In this document: positions 26,027 to 35,363 of the stretch, piece by piece
How positions within the stretch are numbered: the stretch's first letter is position 1
Layout of the letters: each line of letters begins with the position of its first letter
Assembly: GCA_020723285.1 (NCBI GenBank)
Contig: DYJE01000004.1
Span: 1 to 64,000 of the forward strand
DNA: 64,000 nucleotides
DNA from: Desulforapulum autotrophicum
GTDB lineage: Bacteria; Desulfobacterota; Desulfobacteria; Desulfobacterales; Desulfolunaceae
Direction of reading: 5' to 3'
Program-made: the position numbers and the translations under genes
The notes under the pieces: model-generated
The model's database searches: none
The model's input: the letters and a program-made list of their open reading frames with translations, nothing else
What the model was told of the DNA's origin: nothing

Positions 26027-28474
26027 ATGGGACCCACACGAAACAAGCGCCGGAAACCCGTTCAAGATATGAAGATCACCGTTCTCAAATACACCCTGAT
26101 CACTCTGGCCGTGGGGGCTGTTTCCATGGGTATCGTTCTCTGGGCCGTGGTGATGCACTACAGCCGGGACCTGCCCCAGGTGTCTTCACTCAGGGATTAC
26201 AAACCGTCGGTGGTGACCACGGTGTATTCCGCCGACGGTCAGAACGTCTGCGAGTTTTTCAAGGAACGGCGGATCGTGGTCAGCCGGGAGGAAATGCCGG
26301 AGCAACTGATCCGGGCTTTTATCTCGGCGGAGGACTCCCGGTTCTACAGCCACAGCGGTGTGGATTTCATCAGCATCATCCGGGCGTTTTTCAGGAACAT
26401 GGCGGCGGGCGGCATCCGCCAGGGCGGCAGCACCATCACCCAGCAGGTGGCCAAATCCTTTTTCCTGAGCCCTGAGCGGACGTACCAGCGAAAGATCAAG
26501 GAGGCGATCCTGGCCTTTCGCATCGACAAAACCTTCAGCAAGGACGATATTCTTTTCCTTTACCTGAACCAGATTTACCTGGGTCATGGGTCCTATGGCG
26601 TCCAGGCTGCCGCCGAAACGTATTTCGGCCGGCCGGCCAAAGAACTGACCCTGGCGGAATGCGCTCTTCTGGCCGGACTTCCCCAGGCTCCCAGCAAATA
26701 TTCTCCGGTGGTGAGTCCCGATCTGGCCAAGCAAAGGCAGGAGTACGTGCTGAAGCGTATGGCCGTGGAAGGCTACATCACCCACGACGAGGCTGAAAAA
26801 GCCATGGCCGAACCGCTGGAGGTGAACGTCAAGGGCCGCAGCAAACCGGGATTCAACAGCAAGGCACCCTTTTACACCGAATATGTGCGGAGCTACATCG
26901 AGAAGAAATACGGGGAAGAGGCGCTGTACGAGCAGGGCCTTAAAATCTACACCTCCATGGACCTCCACATGCAGATCGCGGCTCAGGAGGAAATCGAAAA
27001 AGGGCTCAGGAACATCGGGAAGCGCCAGGGTTTCAGGGGGCCCATCGGTGTGGTGTCTTCGGAGGACATGGCGGCCTTTGTGGAGAAATTAAGGCGCGCT
27101 GTGGTGCTGAAACCCATTGCCATGGGACGGTCCCTGGAAGCCGTGGTGACCAAGGTGGACGAGCCGAAAAAGGAGATGACCGTGAGCCTGGGTGCTGATG
27201 ATGGCGTCGTTTCTCTCAAGGGCGTAAGCTGGGTCCGCATGCCGGATTTCGATGATCCCGAAAGTGGCGAACCCCGGACCAAACCCGGATTTCTTCCCGG
27301 TGATATCGTCATGGTGCATGTGAACGGTCTTCGAAGCCAGGGTCTCACCTCTTCCGAATCGTCGGATTTTTCAACATCCGATGAAACAGCCGTGCAAAAC
27401 CGCCGGGTGTGGGATCTGACTCTTGACCAGCCGCCGTCATCGGAAGCGGCTCTGGTCTGTATTGAATCGGAAACGGGAGCGGTCAAAGCCATGGTGGGCG
27501 GAAAGAACTTTGCCGAAAGCCAGTTCAACCGGGCCATCCAGGCGCGTCGTCAGCCGGGGTCCGCTTTCAAACCCATCATTTACGCGGCGGCGCTGGACAA
27601 AGGGTACACCGCGGCATCGGTGATCATCGACTCTCCGGTGATCTACCAGGGCGGCGACGAGGATTTCACCTGGAAACCCAAGAACTTCGAACGCAAGTTC
27701 AACGGCCCCACCCTGTTGCACGACGCCCTGACCCGGTCCATGAACATCATCACCATCAAGATTCTCCAGGATATCGGCATCGACTACACCATCGATTACG
27801 CCCGGAAGCTGGGCATCACCAGTCCTCTGACCAGTGATTTGTCCCTGGCCCTGGGTTCGTCCGGCGTATCGCTCCTTGAGCTGGTGAACGCCTACGCCGT
27901 GTTCGACAATCTGGGCGAGCTGGTGGAACCCACCTTTATTACGCGTATCGAGGACAGAAACGGGCAGGTTCTGGAAGAATCCCAGGTCTTCAAGAACAGG
28001 GTCATCGATTCATCCACGGCCTACGTGATGACGAAGATTCTTGAGAACGTCATCCAGAACGGAACGGGAAAATCGGTGAAAGGCCTGGGCCGTCCCGCAG
28101 CCGGAAAAACCGGTTCCACCAACAGCTACAACGACGCCTGGTTTGTCGGCTACACACCCCACATCGTCGCCGGCGTCTGGGTGGGCAATGATGCCAAAGC
28201 ATCCCTTGGCGGGGGGGAAACAGGGTCCAAGGCCGCAGCGCCCATCTGGCTGGGTTTCATGCAGAGGGCGCTTAAGGGGAAACCTGCTGAGGATTTTGAC
28301 GCGCCGGAGGGTGTTGAAATGAAGGTCGTGGATTCCAAGACAGGGCTGCTGCCCGGTGCCGGAACGGAAAAAACAAGCACGGTCTGGTTTAAAAAAGGCA
28401 CAACACCCATGGAGAAAAGCGAGGCCGCCGGGCAGGAAGGCGACGCAGCCCAGCTTTTCAAGGAGAATCTCTGA
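26027..28474 (+). CDS. Class A penicillin-binding protein, PBP1A type
   Basis: 815-residue bifunctional peptidoglycan synthase: glycan polymerisation plus peptide cross-linking in the periplasm. One N-terminal membrane helix (about 17-42) is followed by a GT51 domain (EDSRFYSHSGVD with the catalytic glutamate; GGSTITQQVAKSFF) and a linker with an OB-like insert. The transpeptidase domain has the nucleophile motif SAFK, the SMN triad in TRSMNI, and KTGSTNSYNDAW. AAGGA lies 6 nt before the ATG. The gene diverges from hisI and is monocistronic. Confidence 0.96.
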   Translation: MGPTRNKRRKPVQDMKITVLKYTLITLAVGAVSMGIVLWAVVMHYSRDLPQVSSLRDYKPSVVTTVYSADGQNVCEFFKERRIVVSREEMPEQLIRAFISAEDSRFYSHSGVDFISIIRAFFRNMAAGGIRQGGSTITQQVAKSFFLSPERTYQRKIKEAILAFRIDKTFSKDDILFLYLNQIYLGHGSYGVQAAAETYFGRPAKELTLAECALLAGLPQAPSKYSPVVSPDLAKQRQEYVLKRMAVEGYITHDEAEKAMAEPLEVNVKGRSKPGFNSKAPFYTEYVRSYIEKKYGEEALYEQGLKIYTSMDLHMQIAAQEEIEKGLRNIGKRQGFRGPIGVVSSEDMAAFVEKLRRAVVLKPIAMGRSLEAVVTKVDEPKKEMTVSLGADDGVVSLKGVSWVRMPDFDDPESGEPRTKPGFLPGDIVMVHVNGLRSQGLTSSESSDFSTSDETAVQNRRVWDLTLDQPPSSEAALVCIESETGAVKAMVGGKNFAESQFNRAIQARRQPGSAFKPIIYAAALDKGYTAASVIIDSPVIYQGGDEDFTWKPKNFERKFNGPTLLHDALTRSMNIITIKILQDIGIDYTIDYARKLGITSPLTSDLSLALGSSGVSLLELVNAYAVFDNLGELVEPTFITRIEDRNGQVLEESQVFKNRVIDSSTAYVMTKILENVIQNGTGKSVKGLGRPAAGKTGSTNSYNDAWFVGYTPHIVAGVWVGNDAKASLGGGETGSKAAAPIWLGFMQRALKGKPAEDFDAPEGVEMKVVDSKTGLLPGAGTEKTSTVWFKKGTTPMEKSEAAGQEGDAAQLFKENL

Positions 28475-28479
28475 CAATC

Positions 28480-28501
28480 CTTATGGAGGCCAATCCATAA
28501 G
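28480..28501. terminator. Hairpin between convergent genes
   Basis: CTTATGGA (28480-28487) and TCCATAAG (28494-28501) form an 8-bp stem with a 6-nt loop, in the 38-bp gap between the PBP1A stop and the converging glycosyltransferase stop. There is no T-run, so termination is only suggested by position. Confidence 0.45.
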
Positions 28502-28512
28502 CCGACGTGAGA

Positions 28513-29622
28513 TCAGGGCTCTTGATCGATGAGGTGATAGAGTTCGATGTTGTTTTGAACGGTCCTTTCAATGGAAAAGGCCTGAACCGTTTCACGGGCT
28601 TTTTCTCCCATTTTTTCGCACATTTCAGGATGATCAAGCAGGGTTGTGATGGCATCGGCCAGGGCCTCGCTGTCTCTGGGGGGAACCAGTAAACCGTTTT
28701 CGTTGTGGAACACCACCTCGGGGATACCTCCGGTGCGGCAGGCCACCACGGGAAGCCCCAGGGCCTGGGCGTCCAGAATGGAGGTGCCAAGGCCTTCCAG
28801 GTATGAAGCCAGGACGAACACATCAAAGATTTTGAGAAAACAGCCCACATCGGTCCTGAATCCCGTGAAGATGAACCGGGGACCAAGTCCCAGTTCTTCC
28901 GCCAGGGCGTGAATGGACGCCTCATCCGGTCCGTCGCCCACAGCCACGAAGGTGATGTTGTCGCGGGTATCCAGGATTTTTTTTGCCGCATGAAGCAGGT
29001 TCGGGTAATCCTTGTGGCCGGCCAGGGCCGCCACGGTTCCCACGATCCTGTGCCCCTTTGAAACGCCGATATCGTTTCTGAAATGATCCGGTACATTAAC
29101 ATTTTGAAATTTTGAGATGTCCACCCCGCTGTGGATGGTCACGAGTTTTTCATCACCAATGCCGTCCGAAAGGAGGACATCCCTGATTCCATGGGAGATG
29201 CAGACGATTTTGTCAAGCAGCGACGTGGTGTACTTGAACCGGCTGAACATGTTTTTCTTGATGTGAAAATCCACGCGGCGAACGGCAATCAGTTTCAGGG
29301 ATCTGAAAAACAGTTTCGCCCACAGGCCCGTGGCAAGGGCATGGGCGGAATGAAGGTGTAGGATTGAAAAACCCTGCTCTCGGCATAAACGGGCGATCGC
29401 CATGCCTGCCCTGATATCCAGCTCACCGTGCATGGAAACGGGGAAAAAGGGCAGGCTTTTATCCCGGCAATGGCGTTCCATGGCGGAGCCGGGTTTGGCG
29501 GCCATGGCGCTGACGTACCCCATGGCGTGAAGATGCCCGTGAAGGTAAGCCGCCTGCTGCTGTCCGCCGCGCCAGCCTTTTTCTGAATCGATATGAAGAA
29601 CCCTGATTTTGTTTCTGTCCAT
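28513..29622 (-). CDS. Family 4 glycosyltransferase (GT-B fold)
   Basis: 369-residue cytoplasmic or membrane-associated glycosyltransferase acting in surface polysaccharide or LPS assembly. The N-terminal acceptor-side domain begins VLHIDSEKGWRGGQQQAA. The C-terminal domain holds the donor-site motif with the paired glutamates of GT4 enzymes (SYLEGLGTSILDAQALGLPVV and GGIPEVV). Sugar and acceptor cannot be told. It is the first gene of the polysaccharide region and is alone on its transcript. Confidence 0.9.
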   Translation of the reverse strand: MDRNKIRVLHIDSEKGWRGGQQQAAYLHGHLHAMGYVSAMAAKPGSAMERHCRDKSLPFFPVSMHGELDIRAGMAIARLCREQGFSILHLHSAHALATGLWAKLFFRSLKLIAVRRVDFHIKKNMFSRFKYTTSLLDKIVCISHGIRDVLLSDGIGDEKLVTIHSGVDISKFQNVNVPDHFRNDIGVSKGHRIVGTVAALAGHKDYPNLLHAAKKILDTRDNITFVAVGDGPDEASIHALAEELGLGPRFIFTGFRTDVGCFLKIFDVFVLASYLEGLGTSILDAQALGLPVVACRTGGIPEVVFHNENGLLVPPRDSEALADAITTLLDHPEMCEKMGEKARETVQAFSIERTVQNNIELYHLIDQEP

Positions 29623-30036
29623 GTTCCGGTTCCCGGCTCTGGTTGATGTGGATGGTCAATGGAAACACCGTCTCATACCATCATAGACCGGATTCCTGCA
29701 AGCGTGTGTTTTTTTACATCTTGCCATCGGCTGATTTTGTCATGTAAGGTGGGCCGGTGCCTTTTAACGTGTTTGCCAGAATAAGATTTTGATTGATGAA
29801 TTATTATGAACATCGAACATCGAACATGCAACATCGAATGGTGAATGGGTTTCAGGATGATCATTTCCGCATGGAAAGAAATTTTTACATTCAATGGTTA
29901 AAAGGAAGTTAACCTTTATTCAATGTTCGATGTTGGGCGTTTGATGTTCGATGTTCAAAGATTTTTCATTTGGAACGGGTGTATGCCAAACACCATATGT
30001 TTATTTCAGCGAGATAATGAGGCTATGGGGTAAACC
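29623..30036. other. Intergenic region with a repeat element
   Basis: 414 bp between the divergent glycosyltransferase genes, with no credible gene. It holds the repeat at 29805-29960; short frames across it give peptides such as VRCSMF, translations of the repeat rather than protein. Promoters for both flanking genes must lie here, but none is clear. Confidence 0.5.
29805..29960. repeat. MITE-like element of GATGTTC units with inverted ends
   Basis: The left end (29805-29848) repeats GAACATC units; the right end (29919-29960) carries the same units inverted (GATGTTCGATGTT). Between them is a small hairpin, GGTTAA (29896-29901) with TTAACC (29909-29914). The whole could fold into a long imperfect hairpin. 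Similar GATGTTCG repeats are known to be scattered between genes in some environmental bacteria. Mobility is inferred only. Confidence 0.65.
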
Positions 30037-30804
30037 ATGAACAACATCTCCACGGTGGTTTTGACGAAAAACGAGGAAAAGAACATCGAACGGTGTCTGA
30101 TGAGCGTCAAAGCCCTTCAGGGGGAAATCGTCGTTGTGGATTCTTTGAGCGATGACAGGACCGTCGACATCGCACGGACCTTCACCGACAAGGTGATCAT
30201 CAATCCCTGGCCCGGTTTTTCGGCCCAGCGGACATTCGCCCTCACCCACACCGCGCACGACTGGGTTCTCTGGCTGGACGCCGACGAGGAGTTGTCCGAA
30301 GACCTGCTGAATGAGATCAAGGCCCTTGTTTTCGACAAAGACGGTTACGAAATCCCAAGGCTCGTGCACTACCTGGGCTCCTGGATCCGCCACGGCGGCT
30401 GGTATCCGGACTATACCCTGCGCCTGTTCAATAAAACCAGAGGCGAATTTACGGGATCCCTGGTCCATGAGGCTTTTAAGGTCGAAGGCCCGAAAGGAAA
30501 ACTGAAATCCCCCATTTACCATTACCCTTACAGGACGATCACCCACCATATCGAAAAGATGAACAGTTATACCGAACTGGCCGCCCTGGAAATGCAGCGG
30601 AAAGGCAAGAAAAAATCTCTCTTTTCAGCTTTTTTTCATGCGTTTTTCAGGTTCTTCAGGATGTACGTGCTGAAAATGGGTTTTCTGGACGGACGCCAGG
30701 GGCTTGTGATCGCCATGCTCGGGAGTTACTACGTGTTCCTTAAATACATCAAGTTCTACGAAATCCAGCGGCACTGGACTTTAGACGAAACGGTCATCAA
30801 GTGA
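30037..30804 (+). CDS. Family 2 glycosyltransferase, WaaE/KdtX-like
   Basis: 255-residue GT-A enzyme. It opens ISTVVLTKNEEKNIERCL, and DSLSDDRT and LWLDADEELS provide the metal- and sugar-nucleotide-binding aspartates. The length and the middle section (WIRHGGWYPDYTLRLFNK) match the LPS-core beta-1,4-glucosyltransferase group named WaaE or KdtX. A hydrophobic stretch (FHAFFRFFRMYVLKMGF) near the C-terminus may bind the membrane. It overlaps the next, opposite-strand gene tail to tail by 8 bp. Confidence 0.87.
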   Translation: MNNISTVVLTKNEEKNIERCLMSVKALQGEIVVVDSLSDDRTVDIARTFTDKVIINPWPGFSAQRTFALTHTAHDWVLWLDADEELSEDLLNEIKALVFDKDGYEIPRLVHYLGSWIRHGGWYPDYTLRLFNKTRGEFTGSLVHEAFKVEGPKGKLKSPIYHYPYRTITHHIEKMNSYTELAALEMQRKGKKKSLFSAFFHAFFRFFRMYVLKMGFLDGRQGLVIAMLGSYYVFLKYIKFYEIQRHWTLDETVIK

Positions 30805-31927
30805 GGGTTTTCAGCTTTTCTGCAATCACGGAATACGTGAAGGCGCTGTTTACCCGTTGATGGGCCGTTAGACCCATGACCGACGCTTCATCGGTGTGCT
30901 CGCACATCCATGAGATTTTTTCCGCGATTTCTTCCGGGTCAAGGGGATTCTGCACCAGAAGACCTGTCCTTAGATCTTCCACGGCATCGGGAATGCCGCC
31001 CGTGGCCGAGCCGATCACAGGTTTTCCATGAGCCCCGGCTTCAAGATACACAATCCCGAAACCTTCCACTTCCTTTTCCTTGTCCGAGGCGTAGGAGGGC
31101 ATGATGAAGATGTCGCAGGATCTGAAAAAATCCATGATCTCCACGTAGGATCTGAACCCGTGGAACCGTACACGGTCTTCGATACTCAGATCTCTTACTG
31201 CTTTCAGATAATCCGCCGGGTCACCGGCCCCCACCACATCGTATTCCAGGCCGGGAAAGCGCTGTTTCAGTAAAGAAAGGGCCGTGAGAACAGCTCCCAC
31301 CCCTTTTCTTTTGTCAAGACGCCCGACGGTCAGAAGTCGGACACGGCCTTCGTTCCTGAACGGGGGGGTGACGGGAAGATTTTCGAATTCTTTCCCGATT
31401 CCTGGGTTAAGGACCAGCAGTTTTTTTTCGTTTTTGTACATCGTCGGGATTAGATCCATGACATACCGGCTGTTGGTGATGAATCCCGCAGCTTGGCCGA
31501 GCATGCGGTTATAGTGAATCCGCCTTATAAAATGGTGTTTTTTTTTCATTCGGGCGAGTATCCGCAGAAGGTCGTTGCCGTGGAAAAAAATGTAATAGGG
31601 CAGGCCGAATGCCTGGTGGATCGAAAGGGCAATATCACCGTAGGGCCTCACATTGCCGCAGAGGACCGCGTCGATGTTTTCCTCTTTCACAAGTCTGAAA
31701 GCGGTTTTTTGCATGACCCTTTTGCCCAGAAAGGTTCCGGCCTTTTTACCGCTGACCGGGGCCCGGAGCACGCGGCAGCCCGGTGTTTCTTCATTTTTTT
31801 CATCAGATGCCACGGTCAGGACCACCATGGCCTCAGGTCCGGAGGCTTGGGCGATCTCTGTGTAATAATGGGTCATGCCCCCGATGTTGTTCGGATAAAA
31901 ATCATGGGTGATCAGAAGGTATCGCAT
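30797..31927 (-). CDS. Family 4 glycosyltransferase
   Basis: 376 residues from the ATG at 31927, which has GAGG about 10 nt upstream and gives the family start MRYLLITHDFYPNNIGGMTHYY; 12 upstream codons are discarded. The GT-B C-terminal domain has VGRLDKRKGVGAVL, FHGFRSYVEI and EVEGFGIVYLEAGAHGKPVI with the EX7E glutamates. Donor and acceptor are unknown. It is 32 bp downstream of the O-antigen ligase-like gene, probably in one transcript. Confidence 0.88.
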   Translation of the reverse strand: MRYLLITHDFYPNNIGGMTHYYTEIAQASGPEAMVVLTVASDEKNEETPGCRVLRAPVSGKKAGTFLGKRVMQKTAFRLVKEENIDAVLCGNVRPYGDIALSIHQAFGLPYYIFFHGNDLLRILARMKKKHHFIRRIHYNRMLGQAAGFITNSRYVMDLIPTMYKNEKKLLVLNPGIGKEFENLPVTPPFRNEGRVRLLTVGRLDKRKGVGAVLTALSLLKQRFPGLEYDVVGAGDPADYLKAVRDLSIEDRVRFHGFRSYVEIMDFFRSCDIFIMPSYASDKEKEVEGFGIVYLEAGAHGKPVIGSATGGIPDAVEDLRTGLLVQNPLDPEEIAEKISWMCEHTDEASVMGLTAHQRVNSAFTYSVIAEKLKTLT

Positions 31928-31959
31928 GGCATCCTCATTCCTCCTGCCACGGGTCATTT

Positions 31960-33279
31960 TCATGACGCCGGGTGAACAGGGCCGTTGGAACTGTAAAGTG
32001 TCGAACCACCCACCGGATGGGGATCAAAGGCTTCATCGGAGGGCAGACTTTTTTGTTCTTGATTCCCAAGACATCCGCCAAGAAGCACCAGATAAAACAG
32101 GAGGCCTCCGTATCTGTAGAGCTCCCCATGGAAGAAATACGTCACGGATGCCGCGGTCGTCACGGTCAGTGCCCCGATGCGGAACATGCGCCAATCAGGA
32201 TCCTCGAGGTTTCTTGTGATCATGAAAAAGACGCAGAACATCCCGGAGAGATAGATCAGAAGAAATAGCGCTCCGTTTTCAGCCGCCATCTGCAGGTAGC
32301 TGTTATGAAAATTCCCTGAATTTTCCATGGCTTGACTGTATCGCGTCTGGAATCCCTTGTCTTTCTTTGTGAAGAAATCGCTAAAATCCTTGTCCGGTTT
32401 TTTAGAGCCTGTTCCGGTCAGCAGATGCCGGTCAATGACATAGGGGATGCCTGCCCCCAGGAGGTGGAGCCGCTGGACATTGCTGGTGTGGGTTTCAAGA
32501 TCTCCGATGGTTTTTATCCTCTGGATGAGAGGATGATCAAAACCGACATGCTGAATGCCTATGGCCAGCGGGATCATGATAATCAGCAGAATTTTTCTGT
32601 TGAAGAACAGGGTGTAGAAAAAAAAGCCGGTGCATAGACCCAGCAGGGCTCCTCTCTGGACAACAAAAAGGCTGAGCTGGTTGATGAAGATGATGGAAGC
32701 GACACTGAAACCTGCTGTGATGAACATGCTCACACGCAAAAAGTATTTCAGATGGACGCTTTTGGCATCGATGTGGAACAGAAAAACGCAGCTCATCAGC
32801 CCCAGGCTTGTGAAAAGGTCAGAGTTCCGCCCCACAATGTGTAGACCTTCGAACAGAAGGCTGGAACCGGTCTTGTCGGCATTGAAAAATCCGTAAAGGG
32901 CGGCCGAGCACCCCGATGCGCAAAGAACGAGGTAGAGACACAGAAGATGGTTTTTATTTCTGATAAAAATCAAGAAGGGGATAAATACGAAAAAAAAACG
33001 GAAACGTTCCAGAAAGAAACCCGGGCCCTTCAATCCGGCATCGGAAAACAGGCTGAGGGTAAGACCTATGGCCAGAGGAATAAGAAAAGCCCAGAAAAAC
33101 CGGTTTTTTCCCATCTCTCGATACGTGCCGTTCAAAACCATATCGATGAGCGCGAAAAGAAGAACGACACCGCTGCTGATATTTACCGCTGCTTTTGAAA
33201 CAAAAACAGTGAAAGCGAACACCATGAAGAAAAAGAGCCCGGCCGTCCGGACTCCGGGAAAACGTACTGTTTCAGCCAA
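31960..33279 (-). CDS. O-antigen ligase/polymerase-like membrane protein (Wzy_C family)
   Basis: 439-residue inner-membrane protein with about ten to twelve hydrophobic helices and one larger periplasmic loop near residues 290-340 (GAGIPYVIDRHLLTGTGSKK, then NFHNSYLQMAAENGALFLL). The HNSYLQ-type sequence near the start of a late helix is the hallmark of the Wzy_C family, which includes WaaL ligase, joining O-polysaccharide to lipid A-core, and Wzy polymerase. Ligase is favoured by the neighbouring core genes, but polymerase cannot be excluded. Confidence 0.8.
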   Translation of the reverse strand: MAETVRFPGVRTAGLFFFMVFAFTVFVSKAAVNISSGVVLLFALIDMVLNGTYREMGKNRFFWAFLIPLAIGLTLSLFSDAGLKGPGFFLERFRFFFVFIPFLIFIRNKNHLLCLYLVLCASGCSAALYGFFNADKTGSSLLFEGLHIVGRNSDLFTSLGLMSCVFLFHIDAKSVHLKYFLRVSMFITAGFSVASIIFINQLSLFVVQRGALLGLCTGFFFYTLFFNRKILLIIMIPLAIGIQHVGFDHPLIQRIKTIGDLETHTSNVQRLHLLGAGIPYVIDRHLLTGTGSKKPDKDFSDFFTKKDKGFQTRYSQAMENSGNFHNSYLQMAAENGALFLLIYLSGMFCVFFMITRNLEDPDWRMFRIGALTVTTAASVTYFFHGELYRYGGLLFYLVLLGGCLGNQEQKSLPSDEAFDPHPVGGSTLYSSNGPVHPAS

Positions 33280-33335
33280 ACCGCTTCTCCTTGCCGGACG
33301 CCGCCCTTTTTATCATCGGCCTTCGTTTGTTTGCA

Positions 33336-34244
33336 TCAGACATTCAGCAGTTTTTTCCAGTTTTTATGATTGAAATCAAGACCGGTGGACTGCTCGATGG
33401 CGGTGAGTATCCTGTTTTTCACCCGTTCGTGCTTGTGGGGTTTTCTTTGAATCTGAACGCCGGGCGTGTTTTTATCCCGGAGGAGATGACGCCAGTCGCA
33501 GTTTTTGATCCGTTCCGCCATTACGGCGGGATGGGGGTCCTTGAAACGGGGCAGGAGATTCAAAGGCCCGTAGTCGAACGCATCCGGTTCGTTTCTGAAG
33601 TTCTGTTCCATCACTTTCTTCCCGGTGTAGATGGATGAAAAGCTTTTCTGTTTGGTCTGCATTAGGTAGGGGGGTCTCACGCATCCGTAATGGAACATCC
33701 GCGCGCCCGATGAGGCCACCGTCAGTTTGCTGTCATCGGCAAGCCTGAAACTCTGGGCGTCCCGCACGGATTTGACCCCGATGCCGTTCCGTATGATTCG
33801 GATTTCCCGGGGATACCAGCCGTGGCTTTTATGGTAATGGTCGTAGTCACCCCAGAAGTGGAGGTATTTGAATAGAAGCCCTTCCACCCTTCGGTCATCC
33901 AGCAGTTCTTCACAGCGGGACCGGATCATGGGAAGGTCCGCCTCGTGAACCGCCTCGTCGGCCTGTACATAGAAACACCAGTCTCCGGTGCACTCCTTGA
34001 GGGCCACGTTGGTCTGGTTGGAGAGGATCAGTTCCTTCACCGTGTCCACGTCTTCCCAGACCGTGTCGATGATGCGGATTTTGGGGTCCCCGATGCTCTC
34101 GATGACCTCTCGGGTGCTGTCATCGCCTTTGCCCACGGCAATGATGAATTCATCGCAGATGGGCAGGATGGAACGGATAGACTCCTCAACCGGGTAGTAA
34201 AGTTTGACGGCGTTTTTCACGAACGAAAAACCGGAAATTTTCAC
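33336..34244 (-). CDS. Family 2 glycosyltransferase
   Basis: 302-residue protein from a GTG at 34244, chosen because AAGGAG stands 6 nt upstream and the start MKISGFSFVKNAVKLYYP fits the family; the frame itself opens 30 codons earlier. GT-A motifs include CDEFIIAVGKGDDSTREVI and WCFYVQADEAVHEADL (the DXD-equivalent). The C-terminal half is basic. The sugar is unknown. It shares a divergent region with the CDP-dideoxyhexose operon and may add one of its sugars. Confidence 0.83.
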   Translation of the reverse strand: MKISGFSFVKNAVKLYYPVEESIRSILPICDEFIIAVGKGDDSTREVIESIGDPKIRIIDTVWEDVDTVKELILSNQTNVALKECTGDWCFYVQADEAVHEADLPMIRSRCEELLDDRRVEGLLFKYLHFWGDYDHYHKSHGWYPREIRIIRNGIGVKSVRDAQSFRLADDSKLTVASSGARMFHYGCVRPPYLMQTKQKSFSSIYTGKKVMEQNFRNEPDAFDYGPLNLLPRFKDPHPAVMAERIKNCDWRHLLRDKNTPGVQIQRKPHKHERVKNRILTAIEQSTGLDFNHKNWKKLLNV

Positions 34245-34577
34245 AAGCGACTCCTTAATAAAAACAAATCCGCGTCGGTTACTTGATATGTGGCGGTTCT
34301 TGCTTTCCCCCTGAATTTTCTGGCATATAAGCACCGGAAAAATGATTTGTCAACATATCAGACGTTTTCAGGTTGGGCGAACGGTATTTTTCATTGCCTG
34401 ACGTCGTCTTTTGATTTAAATTCATGTGTCTTCAAGATCGCTTGGACGTCAATTCGCTTTGACGATGCAATGGAAAACAGCTCAGAACGGCATCATGAAG
34501 ATCCTTATAAAAAAATGATAATCAAGAACAACGATGGAAAGAGGTCTTTAATCCCCCTCATCAAGGAAAGGTGGACA
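34245..34577. other. Divergent region upstream of rfbF
   Basis: 333 bp between the GTG start of the minus-strand glycosyltransferase and the GTG start of rfbF. A plus-strand frame is open here, but it lacks a family match and is taken as leader. No RfaH-type ops element (GGCGGTAG) was found. A possible promoter is listed separately. Confidence 0.45.
34394..34422 (+). promoter_or_regulatory. Possible promoter of the rfbFGH operon
   Basis: TTGCCT (34394-34399), a 17-bp spacer and TAAATT (34417-34422), both imperfect. It would give a leader of about 150 nt. This is the best match I can see in the region. Confidence 0.35.
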
Positions 34578-35354
34578 GTGAAAGTCGTCATACTCGCCGG
34601 CGGATACGGCACACGGATCAGTGAGGAAACTGGCACCAAACCCAAGCCCATGGTGGAGATCGGAGGCAAACCGATTCTCTGGCACATCATGAAAATCTAC
34701 TCCCATTACCATTTCAACGATTTCATTGTCTGCCTTGGATACAAAGGCTACGTCATCAAAGAGTATTTCGCCAATTACTTTCTTCACCAGAGCGATGTAA
34801 CCTTCGATTTCAGGAACGGCAACCAGCGGCTGATCCATTCCAACACGGCGGAGCCCTGGACCGTCACCCTGGTGGACACCGGGCAGGATTCCATGACCGG
34901 CGGCCGGGTCAAGCGCATCCGGAAATATGTGGACGACGAGCCGTTCATGCTGACCTACGGGGACGGGGTGGGGGATGTTCCCCTGGACCGGCTGGCGGCA
35001 TTTCACAGGGACCATGGTAAAATCGCCACGGTCACCGCGGTTCAGCCCTCCGGCCGTTTCGGGGCCATGGACCTGGACGGCGACAGCGGGGTCCGGTCTT
35101 TCCAGGAAAAACCAAAGGGGGACGGCGCCTGGATCAACGGCGGTTTTTTTGTTCTCAATCCCGGTATCTTCGATTATATCGAAGACGACCGCACGGTGTT
35201 TGAACGGGAGCCCCTTGAAAACCTCGCGTCGGACGGCCAGCTAAAAGCCTTTCTGCATCAGGGATACTGGAAACCCATGGATACCCTGAGAGATATGATG
35301 GAACTGGAAAAAACATGGAGCGGAGGAACCGCTCCATGGAAACTATGGGAATGA
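34578..35354 (+). CDS. rfbF: Glucose-1-phosphate cytidylyltransferase RfbF
   Basis: Makes CDP-glucose from CTP and glucose-1-phosphate, the first step to CDP-3,6-dideoxyhexoses. The 258 residues start at a GTG (34578) after AAGGTGG, giving the family N-terminus MKVVILAGGYGTRISEET. KPKPMVEIGGKPILWHIM, LTYGDGVGDV and the C-terminal GYWKPMDTLRDM are characteristic of RfbF and distinguish it from RmlA. First gene of a tight operon; rfbG follows 9 bp later. Confidence 0.95.
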   Translation: MKVVILAGGYGTRISEETGTKPKPMVEIGGKPILWHIMKIYSHYHFNDFIVCLGYKGYVIKEYFANYFLHQSDVTFDFRNGNQRLIHSNTAEPWTVTLVDTGQDSMTGGRVKRIRKYVDDEPFMLTYGDGVGDVPLDRLAAFHRDHGKIATVTAVQPSGRFGAMDLDGDSGVRSFQEKPKGDGAWINGGFFVLNPGIFDYIEDDRTVFEREPLENLASDGQLKAFLHQGYWKPMDTLRDMMELEKTWSGGTAPWKLWE

Positions 35355-35363
35355 CCTCCGGCG

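Noticed and set aside
29673-29894. 73-residue minus-strand frame containing MLHVRCSMFIIIHQ
   Set aside because: The peptide is a translation of the GATGTTC repeat element, not a real protein.
34290-34577. N-terminal extension of rfbF by about 96 codons
   Set aside because: The RfbF family starts at MKVVILAGG; the GTG at 34578 has a ribosome site and the upstream frame has no similarity.
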